Program-made: the position numbers and the translations under genes | The notes under the pieces: model-generated | The model's database searches: none | Seen by the model: only the letters and a program-made list of their open reading frames with translations | Told to the model about the DNA's origin: nothing | Shown here: piece by piece, positions 45,047-52,708 of the stretch | Layout: the number at the start of each line of letters is the position of its first letter | Numbering within the stretch: position 1 is the stretch's first letter | Origin: Streptomyces maremycinicus | GTDB taxonomy: Bacteria > Actinomycetota > Actinomycetes > Streptomycetales > Streptomycetaceae | Assembly (NCBI RefSeq): GCF_001184025.1 | Contig: NZ_BBYG01000018.1 | Coordinates: forward strand, 310,001 to 374,000 | Reading direction: 5' to 3' | Length of the DNA: 64,000 bases

Positions 45047-46159
45047 CTACTGTTTCTTCCGTGTGTCGACGGCGACGAAGAGCGCCCCGGCCCACGCCGC
45101 GTCCCGGTGGGAAACGAGCCGAACGGCCAGCTGGTCACCACCGCGGCGCAAACCGCCGCCCAGATCGAACACGTCGGAGTCGTAGCCGAGGGTGTTGACG
45201 TACGCCGGTACACGCGCCGCCGGAGCCTCCCCGGGCTCACTGATCGTGGAATTCAACACATCGTCAGATGGGTTGACCGCGTCCGTGAGCGCGTCGGCCG
45301 TTCGACCGCCGGTCGAGAACATGAGCGAATCGCCTGTTCGACCGCGGTCGCCGTCGTACGCGACGAGTCCGGCCCGGCCGCCCGCGCCCGGCGGAACGGC
45401 GAGCCCGCGCAGCCGGATCTCCTTGCCCGCGGGGGAGGCGAGGGTGTCGAAGCCGTCCCACAGGGACAGGTCCCGCAGCGGCTCCGCCGGGTTCTCGTAC
45501 GCCACGACCAGCGTCCAGCCGCCCCAGGCGCCGGCCGCCGAACGGCCCATGGCGACGTTGATCTGGGCGACGGTGTACAGGCCCTGGCCGCTCGCGCGCA
45601 CCAGCGCGGTGACGTCGGCGGAGGCCTGGAAGGCGTCGGCGCCCTGGGCCACCCGGTGGCCGACGACGGTGTCCGCGAGCACTTCCTTGTACTCCCCGCC
45701 GGGCTCGGCGATCAGCACCCGCCCGTTGTCCTTCGGCGGCTTCTGCTCGCCGACCCGCAGGTTGCCGCCCCAGTACAGCCGCGCGTACGACACCCGCGCG
45801 CCCCGCGGCAGCCGGACCTGCGCGCGGGAGGAGTTGTAGGTGTTGGGGTCGCGGTCGACGTCGACGTAGAACATGTCGAAGGCGTTGTTGACGGCCGGCC
45901 CGCCCTGCCGCGCGGCGGGACAGGCGGGCGCCGCCCTGCCGGTGGGCGTGGTGGTGGTGCGGCAGCTGATGGCCGCGTTGGCCGCGCGGACGATCCCGCC
46001 GTGCTGTGTCGCGTGGAAGCGCTGCTTGAAGGCGAGGTGCTCCGCCTCCGCGGCGGGCGGCGCGCCGGCCGCCCGGGCGCCGCCGGGTGCCCAGAGGGCG
46101 GCGAGGGCGAGAACGCCGACTGTCGTGCGGCGCAGCAGCGGACCCAGGGAATTACGCAT
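45047..46159 (-). CDS. Secreted protein, DUF3344-like
   Basis: Secreted protein of 370 residues of unknown biochemical role. Signal peptide MRNSLGPLLRRTTVGVLALA ends near APGGARA. The mature part is beta-rich (SYARLYWGGNLRVGEQ, AWGGWTLVVAYENPAEPLRD, LSLWDGFDTLASPAGKEIRL) and resembles DUF3344 secreted proteins of actinobacteria; I recognise this from pattern, not from a diagnostic motif. It ends 49 bases before the first glycosyltransferase and so may be the first gene of the exopolysaccharide operon. It is divergent from the short chaplin at 46398. Confidence 0.68.
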   Translation of the reverse strand: MRNSLGPLLRRTTVGVLALAALWAPGGARAAGAPPAAEAEHLAFKQRFHATQHGGIVRAANAAISCRTTTTPTGRAAPACPAARQGGPAVNNAFDMFYVDVDRDPNTYNSSRAQVRLPRGARVSYARLYWGGNLRVGEQKPPKDNGRVLIAEPGGEYKEVLADTVVGHRVAQGADAFQASADVTALVRASGQGLYTVAQINVAMGRSAAGAWGGWTLVVAYENPAEPLRDLSLWDGFDTLASPAGKEIRLRGLAVPPGAGGRAGLVAYDGDRGRTGDSLMFSTGGRTADALTDAVNPSDDVLNSTISEPGEAPAARVPAYVNTLGYDSDVFDLGGGLRRGGDQLAVRLVSHRDAAWAGALFVAVDTRKKQ

Positions 46160-46310
46160 GACCGGCGGTGCCCTTTCGTGCGATTTGCTTGCTATAGGCG
46201 TGCGTCGGATGACGCGCAACTCTAACCGCTGTCCGGATTAATCCACAGAAACCGGACACTTGTGTCGGAATGGTGAAGCCAGGCTCCGGTGACATCACTC
46301 GTTCGGCGGC

Positions 46311-46336
46311 ACAACCCCCGCGAGTCCCGCGCGTTG
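46311..46336 (+). promoter_or_regulatory. chpF promoter element ACAACC-N16-GTTG
   Basis: ACAACC (46311-46316), 16 bases, GTTG (46333-46336), 61 bases before the chaplin ATG. It matches the rodlin elements (GCAACC-N16/17-GTTG) in both blocks and in spacing. Confidence 0.7.
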
Positions 46337-46397
46337 ACTTCAGCGCCGGGCATCCCCGCCCGGGTGTTTGTGTCAAAACCCCAAGGAGCACCTCTCC

Positions 46398-46637
46398 ATG
46401 TCGCGTATCGCGAAGGGCCTGGTCCTGACCTCCGTTGCCGCCGCGGCCGTCGCCGGCGCCTCCGGCATCGCCGCCGCCGACAGCGGCGCGAACGGCATCG
46501 CCGAGCACTCCCCGGGCGTGCTGTCGGGCAACGTCGTCCAGGTTCCCGTGCACATCCCGGTCAACGTCTGTGGCAACACGATCAACGTGATCGGCCTGCT
46601 GAACCCCGCGTTCGGCAACACCTGCATCAACGACTGA
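46398..46637 (+). CDS. chpF: Short chaplin
   Basis: Short chaplin of 79 residues. Signal peptide MSRIAKGLVLTSVAAAAVAG with cleavage near GIAAA, then one chaplin domain (DSGANGIAEHSPGVLSGNVV, QVPVHIPVNVCGNTINVIGL, LNPAFGNTCIND) with both cysteines. AAGGAG lies nine bases before the ATG. In position it corresponds to chpF of the chpF...melC...chpG block as remembered from S. coelicolor. It is divergent from the secreted protein gene and is followed by a strong hairpin. Confidence 0.93.
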   Translation: MSRIAKGLVLTSVAAAAVAGASGIAAADSGANGIAEHSPGVLSGNVVQVPVHIPVNVCGNTINVIGLLNPAFGNTCIND

Positions 46638-46674
46638 CGTCTCCTCTCTTTCGAGGCCACGACAGGTCATTCGC

Positions 46675-46711
46675 CGAACGGCCGTCCTCCTGCCAGGAGG
46701 GCGGCCGTTCG
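46675..46711 (+). terminator. chpF terminator
   Basis: An 18-bp stem from CGAACGGCCGTCCTCCTG to its near-complement CAGGAGGGCGGCCGTTCG, with one G-U pair and almost no loop, 38 bases after the chpF stop. Confidence 0.85.
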
Positions 46712-46922
46712 CGTGCTCGCGGGCGACGCCGCAGGGCCCGCCTTGCCCCGAATGGGGGGAGGCGGGCCCGACACGCTCGGTGAGCCTTGACAGGCCTCCT
46801 CACCAGGGGTGATGCGGATGAGCTGGACAGATGGATGTCACGGAAAGCGATCGATCGGTTGCGGAGCGCGACGGCTGTTCGCACGGTGGAGACGAGCCCC
46901 ACGCAATCGAAAGGATTTCCCC

Positions 46923-47810
46923 ATGCGTGCTCTGCCCGTACGGCGTATCGCCTCCACCGCACTTTGCGCCTCCCTCGTCCTCGGCATCGCCGCCCCCGCC
47001 GCCATGGCGGCCGACGGAGCCGCTGCCCCTGGGCGCAGTGCCGCGGCGTCGACCACGCCGGTCGCAGGCGCCGACGCGCTGCTCGCCCAGGCCAAGGGCC
47101 TCGGTGAGCTGGGCACGGTGATCACCCCGGTGGCCGCCCTGCTCGACACCGTCCTCAAGGCCGAGGACGGTCAGCTCACCGCCGAACAGGCGACCGAGCT
47201 CGGCGAGGCCGTCAAGGCCGCCGTCGCCAAGATCACGGCGACGACCCCGACGACGCCGGCGACCCCCGCGACTCCGGCGACCCCGGCCGACCCCGAGGCG
47301 GCCACTCCCGCCACGCCGGCCACCCCGGCCAAGCCCGCGGACCCGGCGAAGCCCGCGGACCCGGCCGCCGAGCCCGCCGAACCGGCCGCCCAGGTGCCGG
47401 CCGAGCCCGCGGTGCCGGCCGACCCCGCGGTCGTGCTGCCGGCCAAGCCCGCCGTGCCCGCCGACCCGGCGGTCGTGCTCCCGGCCGAGCCCGCGGCACC
47501 CGCCGCGCCGGCCGCCGCGGTCCCGGCCAAGCCCGTGCTCAGCAAGACCGGTGACGACGCCAAGGCGAAGGCCGCCGCCGACCCGGTGTCCGACGCCGTC
47601 GCCGCGCTGGACAAGGCCATCGCCGCCCTCCTCGCGGCCGCGACGTCGCTCGACGTCGGCCAGGTCGTCCCGGCGGTGAGCGGTGTGGTGTCCGGTCTGC
47701 TCGACCTGGTCAGCGCGACGCTGGCCGGGGCCGGTCTGACCCTGCCCACCCTGCCCGTCGAGGCGCCGGCGGCGGCCGTGCCGGCCGTGCCGGCCGTGCC
47801 CACCCACTGA
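46923..47810 (+). CDS. Secreted Ala/Pro-rich repeat protein
   Basis: Secreted protein of 295 residues, no family recognised. Signal peptide MRALPVRRIASTALCASLVL to about residue 29 (APAAMA). A helical region follows (LLAQAKGLGELGTVITPVAA), then about 100 residues of ATPATPA, AKPADP and AEPAVPADPAVVLP repeats, and a second helical region (ADPVSDAVAALDKAIAALLA). The two amphipathic helical blocks joined by a Pro-rich rod suggest a cell-wall spanning spacer or a surface-active protein. AAAGGA precedes the ATG. It lies between chaplin and small secreted genes and is followed by a perfect terminator. Confidence 0.75.
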   Translation: MRALPVRRIASTALCASLVLGIAAPAAMAADGAAAPGRSAAASTTPVAGADALLAQAKGLGELGTVITPVAALLDTVLKAEDGQLTAEQATELGEAVKAAVAKITATTPTTPATPATPATPADPEAATPATPATPAKPADPAKPADPAAEPAEPAAQVPAEPAVPADPAVVLPAKPAVPADPAVVLPAEPAAPAAPAAAVPAKPVLSKTGDDAKAKAAADPVSDAVAALDKAIAALLAAATSLDVGQVVPAVSGVVSGLLDLVSATLAGAGLTLPTLPVEAPAAAVPAVPAVPTH

Positions 47811-47823
47811 CGGTCGCTCGCGG

Positions 47824-47860
47824 ATTTCCGCACCCCGGCATTCCGCCGGGGTGCGGAAAT
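47824..47860 (+). terminator. Perfect 16-bp hairpin terminator
   Basis: ATTTCCGCACCCCGGC (47824-47839) and GCCGGGGTGCGGAAAT (47845-47860) with a 5-base loop, followed by CTTCT. Confidence 0.88.
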
Positions 47861-48001
47861 CTTCTGCGTACACGGTTTCCGCATTCGGCGGGGCTCGTTA
47901 GGCACGACGTCAGAATTTCCCTGGTGACCCCGTGCGCCGATGCGCCGATTCGCCCAGTGGTCGAGTCGCCGGGCCGCCGGGTCGCCGAAGAAAGGAATCC
48001 G

Positions 48002-48289
48002 ATGAAGTCCCTGAAGGCTGCCGCTGTCGTTGCCGGAACCCTGGTCCTCGCCGGTGCCGCCGCACCCGCGTTCGCGACCCCCGCCGACCTCACGCCCACC
48101 AGCCTCAACGGTGCCGTGGACACCCTCGCCAGGGGGCCCATCAGCCTGGAGGACGCGATGCCGCTCCAGCACCAGTCGGACGCGCTCGACACCGAGAACA
48201 AGGACTCCGTGCTCAGCACCGTCAACGGCGCGACGGCGGCCCTCAACAGCCACAACGGCCTCCTCGGCGGGCTGCCGCTCCAGGGCTGA
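48002..48289 (+). CDS. Small secreted protein, function unknown
   Basis: Secreted protein of 95 residues with signal peptide MKSLKAAAVVAGTLVLAGAA ending at PAFA. The mature part of about 66 residues (TPADLTPTSLNGAVDTLARG, SALDTENKDSVLS-type acidic middle, LNSHNGLLGGLPLQG) has no cysteines and no known domain. The chaplin-like signal peptide and genomic position suggest a surface-associated protein. GAAAGGAATCCG provides the ribosome site. It is monocistronic, with hairpins on both sides. Confidence 0.75.
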   Translation: MKSLKAAAVVAGTLVLAGAAAPAFATPADLTPTSLNGAVDTLARGPISLEDAMPLQHQSDALDTENKDSVLSTVNGATAALNSHNGLLGGLPLQG

Positions 48290-48302
48290 GACACCTTTCC
48301 GC

Positions 48303-48337
48303 GAGGGCCGGTCCCGTCACCGACGGAACCGGCCCTC
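48303..48337 (+). terminator. Hairpin terminator
   Basis: GAGGGCCGGT (48303-48312) and ACCGGCCCTC (48328-48337), perfect 10-bp outer stem with a further CCGTC/GACGG pairing inside. Confidence 0.75.
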
Positions 48338-48457
48338 GGCGCTGTTCGAGGCGGGTCGAGCGGCCCGTCCCTCGTTCGTGTGGAGCAACGCACCGGCGTC
48401 CCCCGGTCGGGTGAGAACAGGCCCGAACGGCCCCCACCCCGCCGATAGGGTCGCGCG

Positions 48458-48958
48458 GTGACCTCAACCCCAAGCGCAACCCGGCCCTTCCGCGTGACCG
48501 ACCTGGGCACCCTCGTCGTGATGCCGTGGAGCGGCGAGGCTCCCGACGGCAGTGACATGCCCTACCTGCTCGCCTACTCCCTCGGCGACACCGAGGAGGG
48601 CCCCGAGGGGACCGCCCTCGCCGTCGCGCGTCTGCTCACCGACAACGGCATGCCGGTCGGCGGGGATGTCGTCGACGGCACCGAGCGGCCCAGCCTGCCG
48701 TTCACCCTGCTCGTCCAGTCCGGTGCGGCGGTCCTGAACATGCCGGGCCTCAACGCCCAGTGCATCCCGCCGCAGGAGTGGCTCGCGGCCGTCGAGCAGC
48801 GCGGCTACGCCTACCTCGTCCTCACCACCCGCGCCTGGCCGGAGGCAGTCCCCGGCCGGGCCGTCACGCCCGAAGAACTGGCCGCGTTCGCCGGCGCCCA
48901 CGAGACCCTGACGGCCGCCGCGCACATCGTCCTGCCCGCGCGCAGTCTGCGCCGCTGA
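48458..48958 (+). CDS. DUF5949-like protein
   Basis: Protein of 166 residues, apparently cytosolic, resembling the Streptomyces DUF5949 family; no biochemical role is known to me. Features are RVTDLGTLVVMPWSGEAPDG, MPYLLAYSLGDTEEGPEGTA and a conserved FTLLVQSGAAVLNMPGLNAQ segment. GTG start without ribosome site: TAGGGT (48446-48451) stands six bases upstream, a -10 position that fits a leaderless mRNA. Its stop overlaps the VKOR gene start by one base, so the two are cotranscribed. Confidence 0.68.
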   Translation: MTSTPSATRPFRVTDLGTLVVMPWSGEAPDGSDMPYLLAYSLGDTEEGPEGTALAVARLLTDNGMPVGGDVVDGTERPSLPFTLLVQSGAAVLNMPGLNAQCIPPQEWLAAVEQRGYAYLVLTTRAWPEAVPGRAVTPEELAAFAGAHETLTAAAHIVLPARSLRR

Positions 48959-49554
48959 TGCGCCGGCCGCACCCGGCGCCCGCGGGCGGCGGCCGCGCGT
49001 ACGCCGTGCTGCTCGTCCTCACCGGTGCGGCCGGGCTGCTGGCCTCCTGGGTCATCACCCTCGACAAGTTCAAGCTGCTGGAGGACCCCGGCTTCACCCC
49101 CGGGTGCAGCCTGAACCCGGTGGTCTCCTGCGGCAGCGTCATGACGAGCGACCAGGCCTCGGCGTTCGGGTTCCCCAACCCGATGCTGGGCCTCGTCGCC
49201 TACGGGACCGTCGTGTGCGTCGGCATGAGCCTGCTGGCCGGTGCCGCCTTCCCGCGCTGGTACTGGCTGACGTTCACGGGCGGCTGTCTCTTCGGCGTCG
49301 GGTTCGTGTCCTGGCTACAGTTCGAGTCCCTGTACCGGATCAACGCGCTGTGTCTGTGGTGCTGTCTGGCGTGGGTCGCCACGATCCTCATGTTCTGGTA
49401 CACCGTCTCGTTCGTCGTGCGCCACGCCTTCCTGCCGGCCCCGGCCGCGGTGCGGGACTTCCTCACCGACTTCACCTGGGTGCCGCCGGTGCTGCACATC
49501 GCGGTGATCGGCATGCTGATCCTGACCCGGTGGTGGGACTTCTGGACGAGCTGA
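48958..49554 (+). CDS. Vitamin K epoxide reductase (VKOR) family protein
   Basis: Integral membrane quinone-linked thiol oxidoreductase of 198 residues that re-oxidises a periplasm-side disulfide-forming partner. Helices begin at YAVLLVLTGAAGLLASWVIT. The loop has the cysteine pair GCSLNPVVSCGSVM with the conserved Ser-Cys, followed by FGFPNPMLGLVAYG, and the active-site CxxC is CLWC in LYRINALCLWCCLAWVA, with an additional neighbouring Cys. Chaplins and rodlins encoded around it contain disulfides, so it could support their folding (inference). Bacterial VKOR usually pairs with a DsbA-like protein; none is adjacent. Confidence 0.9.
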   Translation: MRRPHPAPAGGGRAYAVLLVLTGAAGLLASWVITLDKFKLLEDPGFTPGCSLNPVVSCGSVMTSDQASAFGFPNPMLGLVAYGTVVCVGMSLLAGAAFPRWYWLTFTGGCLFGVGFVSWLQFESLYRINALCLWCCLAWVATILMFWYTVSFVVRHAFLPAPAAVRDFLTDFTWVPPVLHIAVIGMLILTRWWDFWTS

Positions 49555-49727
49555 CGCCCCGTCGGTCCTCCGGACACGGCCGTGACGCCGTGCGGTCGTC
49601 GTGCGATACGGCAGTAGCACTATTACGGCTCTCGGGGGAATTGTGCGCTGAAGCCGATTTCCGGCTCGTTACCCGGTACGGACGCAACGCCTCTCCCCGA
49701 ACCGCTCCGAAAGGGCCCGTACCCCAG

Positions 49728-50249
49728 ATGAAGTCGACCACCCGAGGAACCCTCGCCGCAGTCATCACGTGTGTGGCGGCCGCCGCCGGCGCCGCCGCCT
49801 CCGTGACCCCCGCCGCCGCGATCGGCACGGTGCCCGTTCCCGTACCGCTCGACGGCGTCGAGAAGTCGCTCAACGTGGAACTGCCCACGATCGGCGGCGA
49901 GATCCCCCTGCCGACGCCGGGTGCGCCCGAGGGACCGCGTTTCGTCGAGGGCCGGCTCATCCCGGAGCGGGTCGTTCCGCAGCTGCCCGTCGCGGCGGGG
50001 CTGCCCGGCCTGGGGCTGCGCGCGCCCCTGCCGGAGGTCCTGGGGAGCGAGTTCAACCACCTCGGCCTCGAGGCCCCCGCCTCCGACCTGCGCACGCTGA
50101 GCCCGGGCCTGGCCCTGGACGCCCCGCTCACCGCGCCCAACCCCGACCGCTTCGGCCTGCCGGACCTCCAGCTGCCCCAGGCGGGCGTGCTCACCCCGGT
50201 GCTCCAGACGATGCCCGGGGCGGACCTGGGCGTGGGCGAGGGGCTCTAG
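49728..50249 (+). CDS. Secreted Pro/Leu-rich protein, function unknown
   Basis: Secreted protein of 173 residues. Signal peptide MKSTTRGTLAAVITCVAAAA to about residue 33. The mature part is rich in Pro, Leu and Gly (LNVELPTIGGEIPLPTPGAP, LPVAAGLPGLGLRAPLPEVL) and has no cysteines or known domain. It resembles other small surface-exposed streptomycete secreted proteins only in composition. It is followed by a perfect 12-bp hairpin, so it is transcribed alone. Confidence 0.7.
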   Translation: MKSTTRGTLAAVITCVAAAAGAAASVTPAAAIGTVPVPVPLDGVEKSLNVELPTIGGEIPLPTPGAPEGPRFVEGRLIPERVVPQLPVAAGLPGLGLRAPLPEVLGSEFNHLGLEAPASDLRTLSPGLALDAPLTAPNPDRFGLPDLQLPQAGVLTPVLQTMPGADLGVGEGL

Positions 50250-50278
50250 GACCTGTCCGGCGCGAACCGCCGAGCACC

Positions 50279-50308
50279 ACGGGCCCGGACGCTGCCGTCC
50301 GGGCCCGT
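50279..50308 (+). terminator. Perfect 12-bp hairpin terminator
   Basis: ACGGGCCCGGAC (50279-50290), loop GCTGCC, GTCCGGGCCCGT (50297-50308). Confidence 0.85.
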
Positions 50309-50410
50309 CGCCATGTCCGGATCCATGTGCTCCGGCGGGGCCGTTCCGTCGCCCGGCGGTGACCAGGAGGGCCCCCGGACGGTTACCCCCGTGGAACCGC
50401 CACGCGAAGC

Positions 50411-50459
50411 CGCTACAGAAACCCGCCACAGAAGCCCGCCACGGAAACCCGCTACGGAC
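50411..50459 (+). repeat. 13-bp direct repeats upstream of melC1
   Basis: About 3.7 copies of CGCYACRGAARCC start at 50411, 50424, 50437 and 50450, in the promoter region of the tyrosinase operon. They may be activator binding sites; no function is established. Confidence 0.6.
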
Positions 50460-50510
50460 AGCCGGACCGCAGCGGTGAACCGGGCCCGCGCACCCGACGA
50501 GGAGCACACC

Positions 50511-50996
50511 ATGGTCGTCAGCGTCGACGGAGTACCCGTGACCGCCGGACCGGTGGTCACGGGCAGACCCGGCACGGCGCACGGCACACGGCGGCGGGAC
50601 CTGCTGCGCGGGCTGCTCGGCGCCGCCGCGGCCCTCGCGATCGTCCCCGTCGTCACCGCCTCCCGGCCCACCCGCCCGGTGGAGGGCGGCGGCCCCGCGG
50701 ACTCCTTCGACGAGATCTACCGGGGCCGGCACCTCCAGGGCGTCCTCGCCCCGACGGGACACGGGGCGGCGGCGGACGTCCGGTGGGACATCACGGTCGA
50801 CGGTCGCCCCCTGCACCTCATGCGCCGCGCCGACGGCACCTGGCTGAGCATGGTTGACCACTACAGCTCGTACCCCACCCCCCTGGAGGCGGTCCGGGCC
50901 GCGGTGGACGGACTCGGCCCGGGGGAGCGGCTGCGCGCGGCGGATCCGGCACACCATCACCCGCACATGGGGGGACACCATGGCCTACATCCGTAA
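50511..50996 (+). CDS. melC1: Tyrosinase co-factor (copper-delivery) protein
   Basis: Helper protein of 161 residues needed to export and load copper into the tyrosinase encoded next. The Tat-type signal is RRRDLLRGLLGAAAALAIVP. The body has the MelC1 core DEIYRGRHLQG, VTVDGRPLHLMRRADGTWLS-like strands (IDGRPL form is VDGRPL here) and HYSSYPTPLEAVRAAVDGL, which includes the Tyr that plugs the tyrosinase active site. A His-rich C terminus (AHHHPHMGGHHGLH) probably binds copper. GAGGAG precedes the ATG. The gene overlaps melC2 by 17 bases. Confidence 0.9.
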   Translation: MVVSVDGVPVTAGPVVTGRPGTAHGTRRRDLLRGLLGAAAALAIVPVVTASRPTRPVEGGGPADSFDEIYRGRHLQGVLAPTGHGAAADVRWDITVDGRPLHLMRRADGTWLSMVDHYSSYPTPLEAVRAAVDGLGPGERLRAADPAHHHPHMGGHHGLHP

Positions 50997-51846
50997 GGAC
51001 GTCAGCACACTCACCGGCGCCGAACGACGGCGCTTCGTGAAGGCGCTGCTGGAGCTCAAACGCAGGGGCGAGTACGACGAGTTCGTCCGCATGCACATCG
51101 ACTACTACGTGTCCGACGGCGACGGCGGTCTGCGGACGGCCCACATGGCGCCGTCCTTCCTGCCCTGGCACCGCAGGTTCCTGCTGGACCTCGAGCGGGC
51201 GCTGCGCCGGGTCGACTCCTCGGTGACCGTGCCCTACTGGGACTGGACGCGCGACCGCACCGCGCGGGCCGCGCCCTGGACCGACGACCTCCTCGGCGGC
51301 AACGGACGGCGCTCCGACCACCAGGTGACGACCGGGCCGTTCGCCTACGCCACCGGCGACTGGACCATCAAGGAGAACGTGACCGACGGGAACTTCCTCA
51401 CCCGGGACCTCGGCCGCGCCGCCGACCCGATCGCCCTGCCCACCGCGAGCGACCTGGACTGGGCACTCCGGGACCCGGTCTACGACACCGAGCCCTGGGA
51501 CTCGACGGTCACCCGGGGCTTCCGCAACAAGCTGGAGGGGTGGGGCACCGGCTCGGGCAGCGTCGCCTGGCGCAACCACAACCGGGTGCACCGGTGGGTC
51601 GGCGGGGTGATGCTCGGCGGCGCCTCGGTCAACGACCCCGTGTTCTGGCTGCACCACGCCTTCGTCGACCTGCTGTGGACCCGCTGGCAGAACAGGCACC
51701 GCGAACACCGCTACCTGCCCGCCGAACCGCCGGGTCCCACCAGCCGCCAGTACCGGCGGGTCGTCGCCCGGCGGGAGAAGCTGCCCCCGTGGGACGTGAC
51801 CCCGGACCAGTTGGAGGACGCGTCCCGGATCTACCGGTACGCCTGA
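50980..51846 (+). CDS. melC2: Tyrosinase (type-3 copper monophenol monooxygenase)
   Basis: Binuclear copper enzyme of 288 residues that oxidises tyrosine and o-diphenols to quinones, giving melanin. CuA ligands are His39, His55 (RTAHMAPSFLPW) and His64 (PWHRRFLLDLE). CuB ligands are His200 and His204 (WRNHNRVHRWVGG) and His226 in DPVFWLHHAFVDLLW. The enzyme has no signal of its own and is carried out by MelC1 through the Tat pathway. The ATG at 50980 lies inside melC1, so translation is coupled. It converges with chpG across a symmetric hairpin. Confidence 0.94.
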   Translation: MAYIRKDVSTLTGAERRRFVKALLELKRRGEYDEFVRMHIDYYVSDGDGGLRTAHMAPSFLPWHRRFLLDLERALRRVDSSVTVPYWDWTRDRTARAAPWTDDLLGGNGRRSDHQVTTGPFAYATGDWTIKENVTDGNFLTRDLGRAADPIALPTASDLDWALRDPVYDTEPWDSTVTRGFRNKLEGWGTGSGSVAWRNHNRVHRWVGGVMLGGASVNDPVFWLHHAFVDLLWTRWQNRHREHRYLPAEPPGPTSRQYRRVVARREKLPPWDVTPDQLEDASRIYRYA

Positions 51847-51866
51847 GCCGCCGGCGGAACAGGGGG

Positions 51867-51899
51867 AGAGCCCCGGCGCTCGAGGTGCCGGGGCTCTCC
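51867..51899. terminator. Bidirectional terminator between melC2 and chpG
   Basis: GAGAGCCCCGGC and GCCGGGGCTCTC form a perfect 12-bp stem with a 9-base loop, between convergent genes. Confidence 0.83.
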
Positions 51900-51965
51900 T
51901 GGTGGTACGTACGCGGGGTACGACCGGGTGTACGTACGGGACGTACGGGACGTGCCGGGTGAAGC

Positions 51966-52289
51966 TCAGCCGCCGTAGCCGCCGTTGTGCTTGTCACCGT
52001 GCTTGTCGCCGTGCTTGTCCTCGTGCTTGTCGCCACCCTTGCCGTGGTCGCTGACGTTGGCGCAGGTGTTGCCGAACGCCGGGTTCAGCAGTCCGATGAC
52101 GCTGATGCTGTTGCCGCAGACGTTGACCGGGATGTTGACCGGAACCTGGACGACGTTGCCCGACAGGACACCCGGCGAACCCACGGCCGCGCCCTGCGCA
52201 CCCGCGTCCGCCATGGCCAGGCCGGCTCCGCTGACCACCACGGCGCTGGTGCCGAGGGCAACAGCGGCCACCTTCGCGATGCGAGACAT
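51966..52289 (-). CDS. chpG: Short chaplin with charged His/Lys/Asp tail
   Basis: Chaplin of 107 residues. Signal peptide MSRIAKVAAVALGTSAVVVS to about residue 27 (GLAMA). One chaplin domain follows (DAGAQGAAVGSPGVLSGNVV, QVPVNIPVNVCGNSISVIGL, LNPAFGNTCANVSDHG), with both cysteines. Beyond the domain is a tail of about 25 residues with GDKHEDKHGDKHGDKHNGGY, a short tandem repeat that is likely hydrophilic and could bind metal. AAGGAG lies six bases before the ATG. The symbol is by position beside melC. GTGACC-N16-GTTG stands upstream. Confidence 0.92.
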   Translation of the reverse strand: MSRIAKVAAVALGTSAVVVSGAGLAMADAGAQGAAVGSPGVLSGNVVQVPVNIPVNVCGNSISVIGLLNPAFGNTCANVSDHGKGGDKHEDKHGDKHGDKHNGGYGG

Positions 52290-52349
52290 CACGTTCTCCT
52301 TAGGGAATCGGTTCGTGCGGTGGCAGGGGGCGCCGCCGCACTCCCCGTT

Positions 52350-52375
52350 CAACGCCGACACCGTGAGCGGGTCAC
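52350..52375 (-). promoter_or_regulatory. chpG promoter element GTGACC-N16-GTTG
   Basis: Minus strand GTGACC (52375-52370), 16 bases, GTTG (52353-52350), 61 bases before the start. It fits the rodlin/chpF pattern with a less conserved first block. Confidence 0.55.
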
Positions 52376-52429
52376 GGTGCGTTCGGGCGGATCACCCTTT
52401 TTGAACAGGACGGCCGTACAGCCGGGTGG

Positions 52430-52708
52430 CTAGTGCGACTGGAGGTGGGACGCGACGAAGTCGGTCAGGGTGGCGATGGACTGGAGACTGTCCAGGCTCA
52501 GGTCCAGCGCGGCTACGTCGACGCCGTAACGCTGGTCGATCGTGCCCAGCAGGGTCACCCCGGCCAGCGAGGTGAGGCCGATCCGCGGGCCGAACAGGTC
52601 GGTGTCGGCCGGGAGTTCGGCAACCACGGCCTCGTCCAGCCGGGCCGCCCCGGCGATCAGCGAACGGAGCTCGCGTTCCACCGCGGCCCGCTCTCGGGTG
52701 TCCGTCAC
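52430..52708 (-). CDS. Acyl carrier protein
   Basis: Discrete carrier protein of 92 residues with the four-helix ACP pattern. The phosphopantetheine-bearing serine is Ser47 in LFGPRIGLTSLAGVTLLGTI, with GLTSL in place of the usual DSL. This variant is seen in ACPs that work with FkbH-type loading proteins and in some siderophore or NRPS-like systems. The later LDLSLDSLQSIATLTDFV is helix III/IV. GTG start at 52706-52708 overlaps the FkbH-like gene's stop, and this is the last gene of the operon BpsA-GNAT, FkbH-like, ACP. The phosphopantetheinyl transferase at 57518 is a candidate activator. Confidence 0.86.
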   Translation of the reverse strand: MTDTRERAAVERELRSLIAGAARLDEAVVAELPADTDLFGPRIGLTSLAGVTLLGTIDQRYGVDVAALDLSLDSLQSIATLTDFVASHLQSH

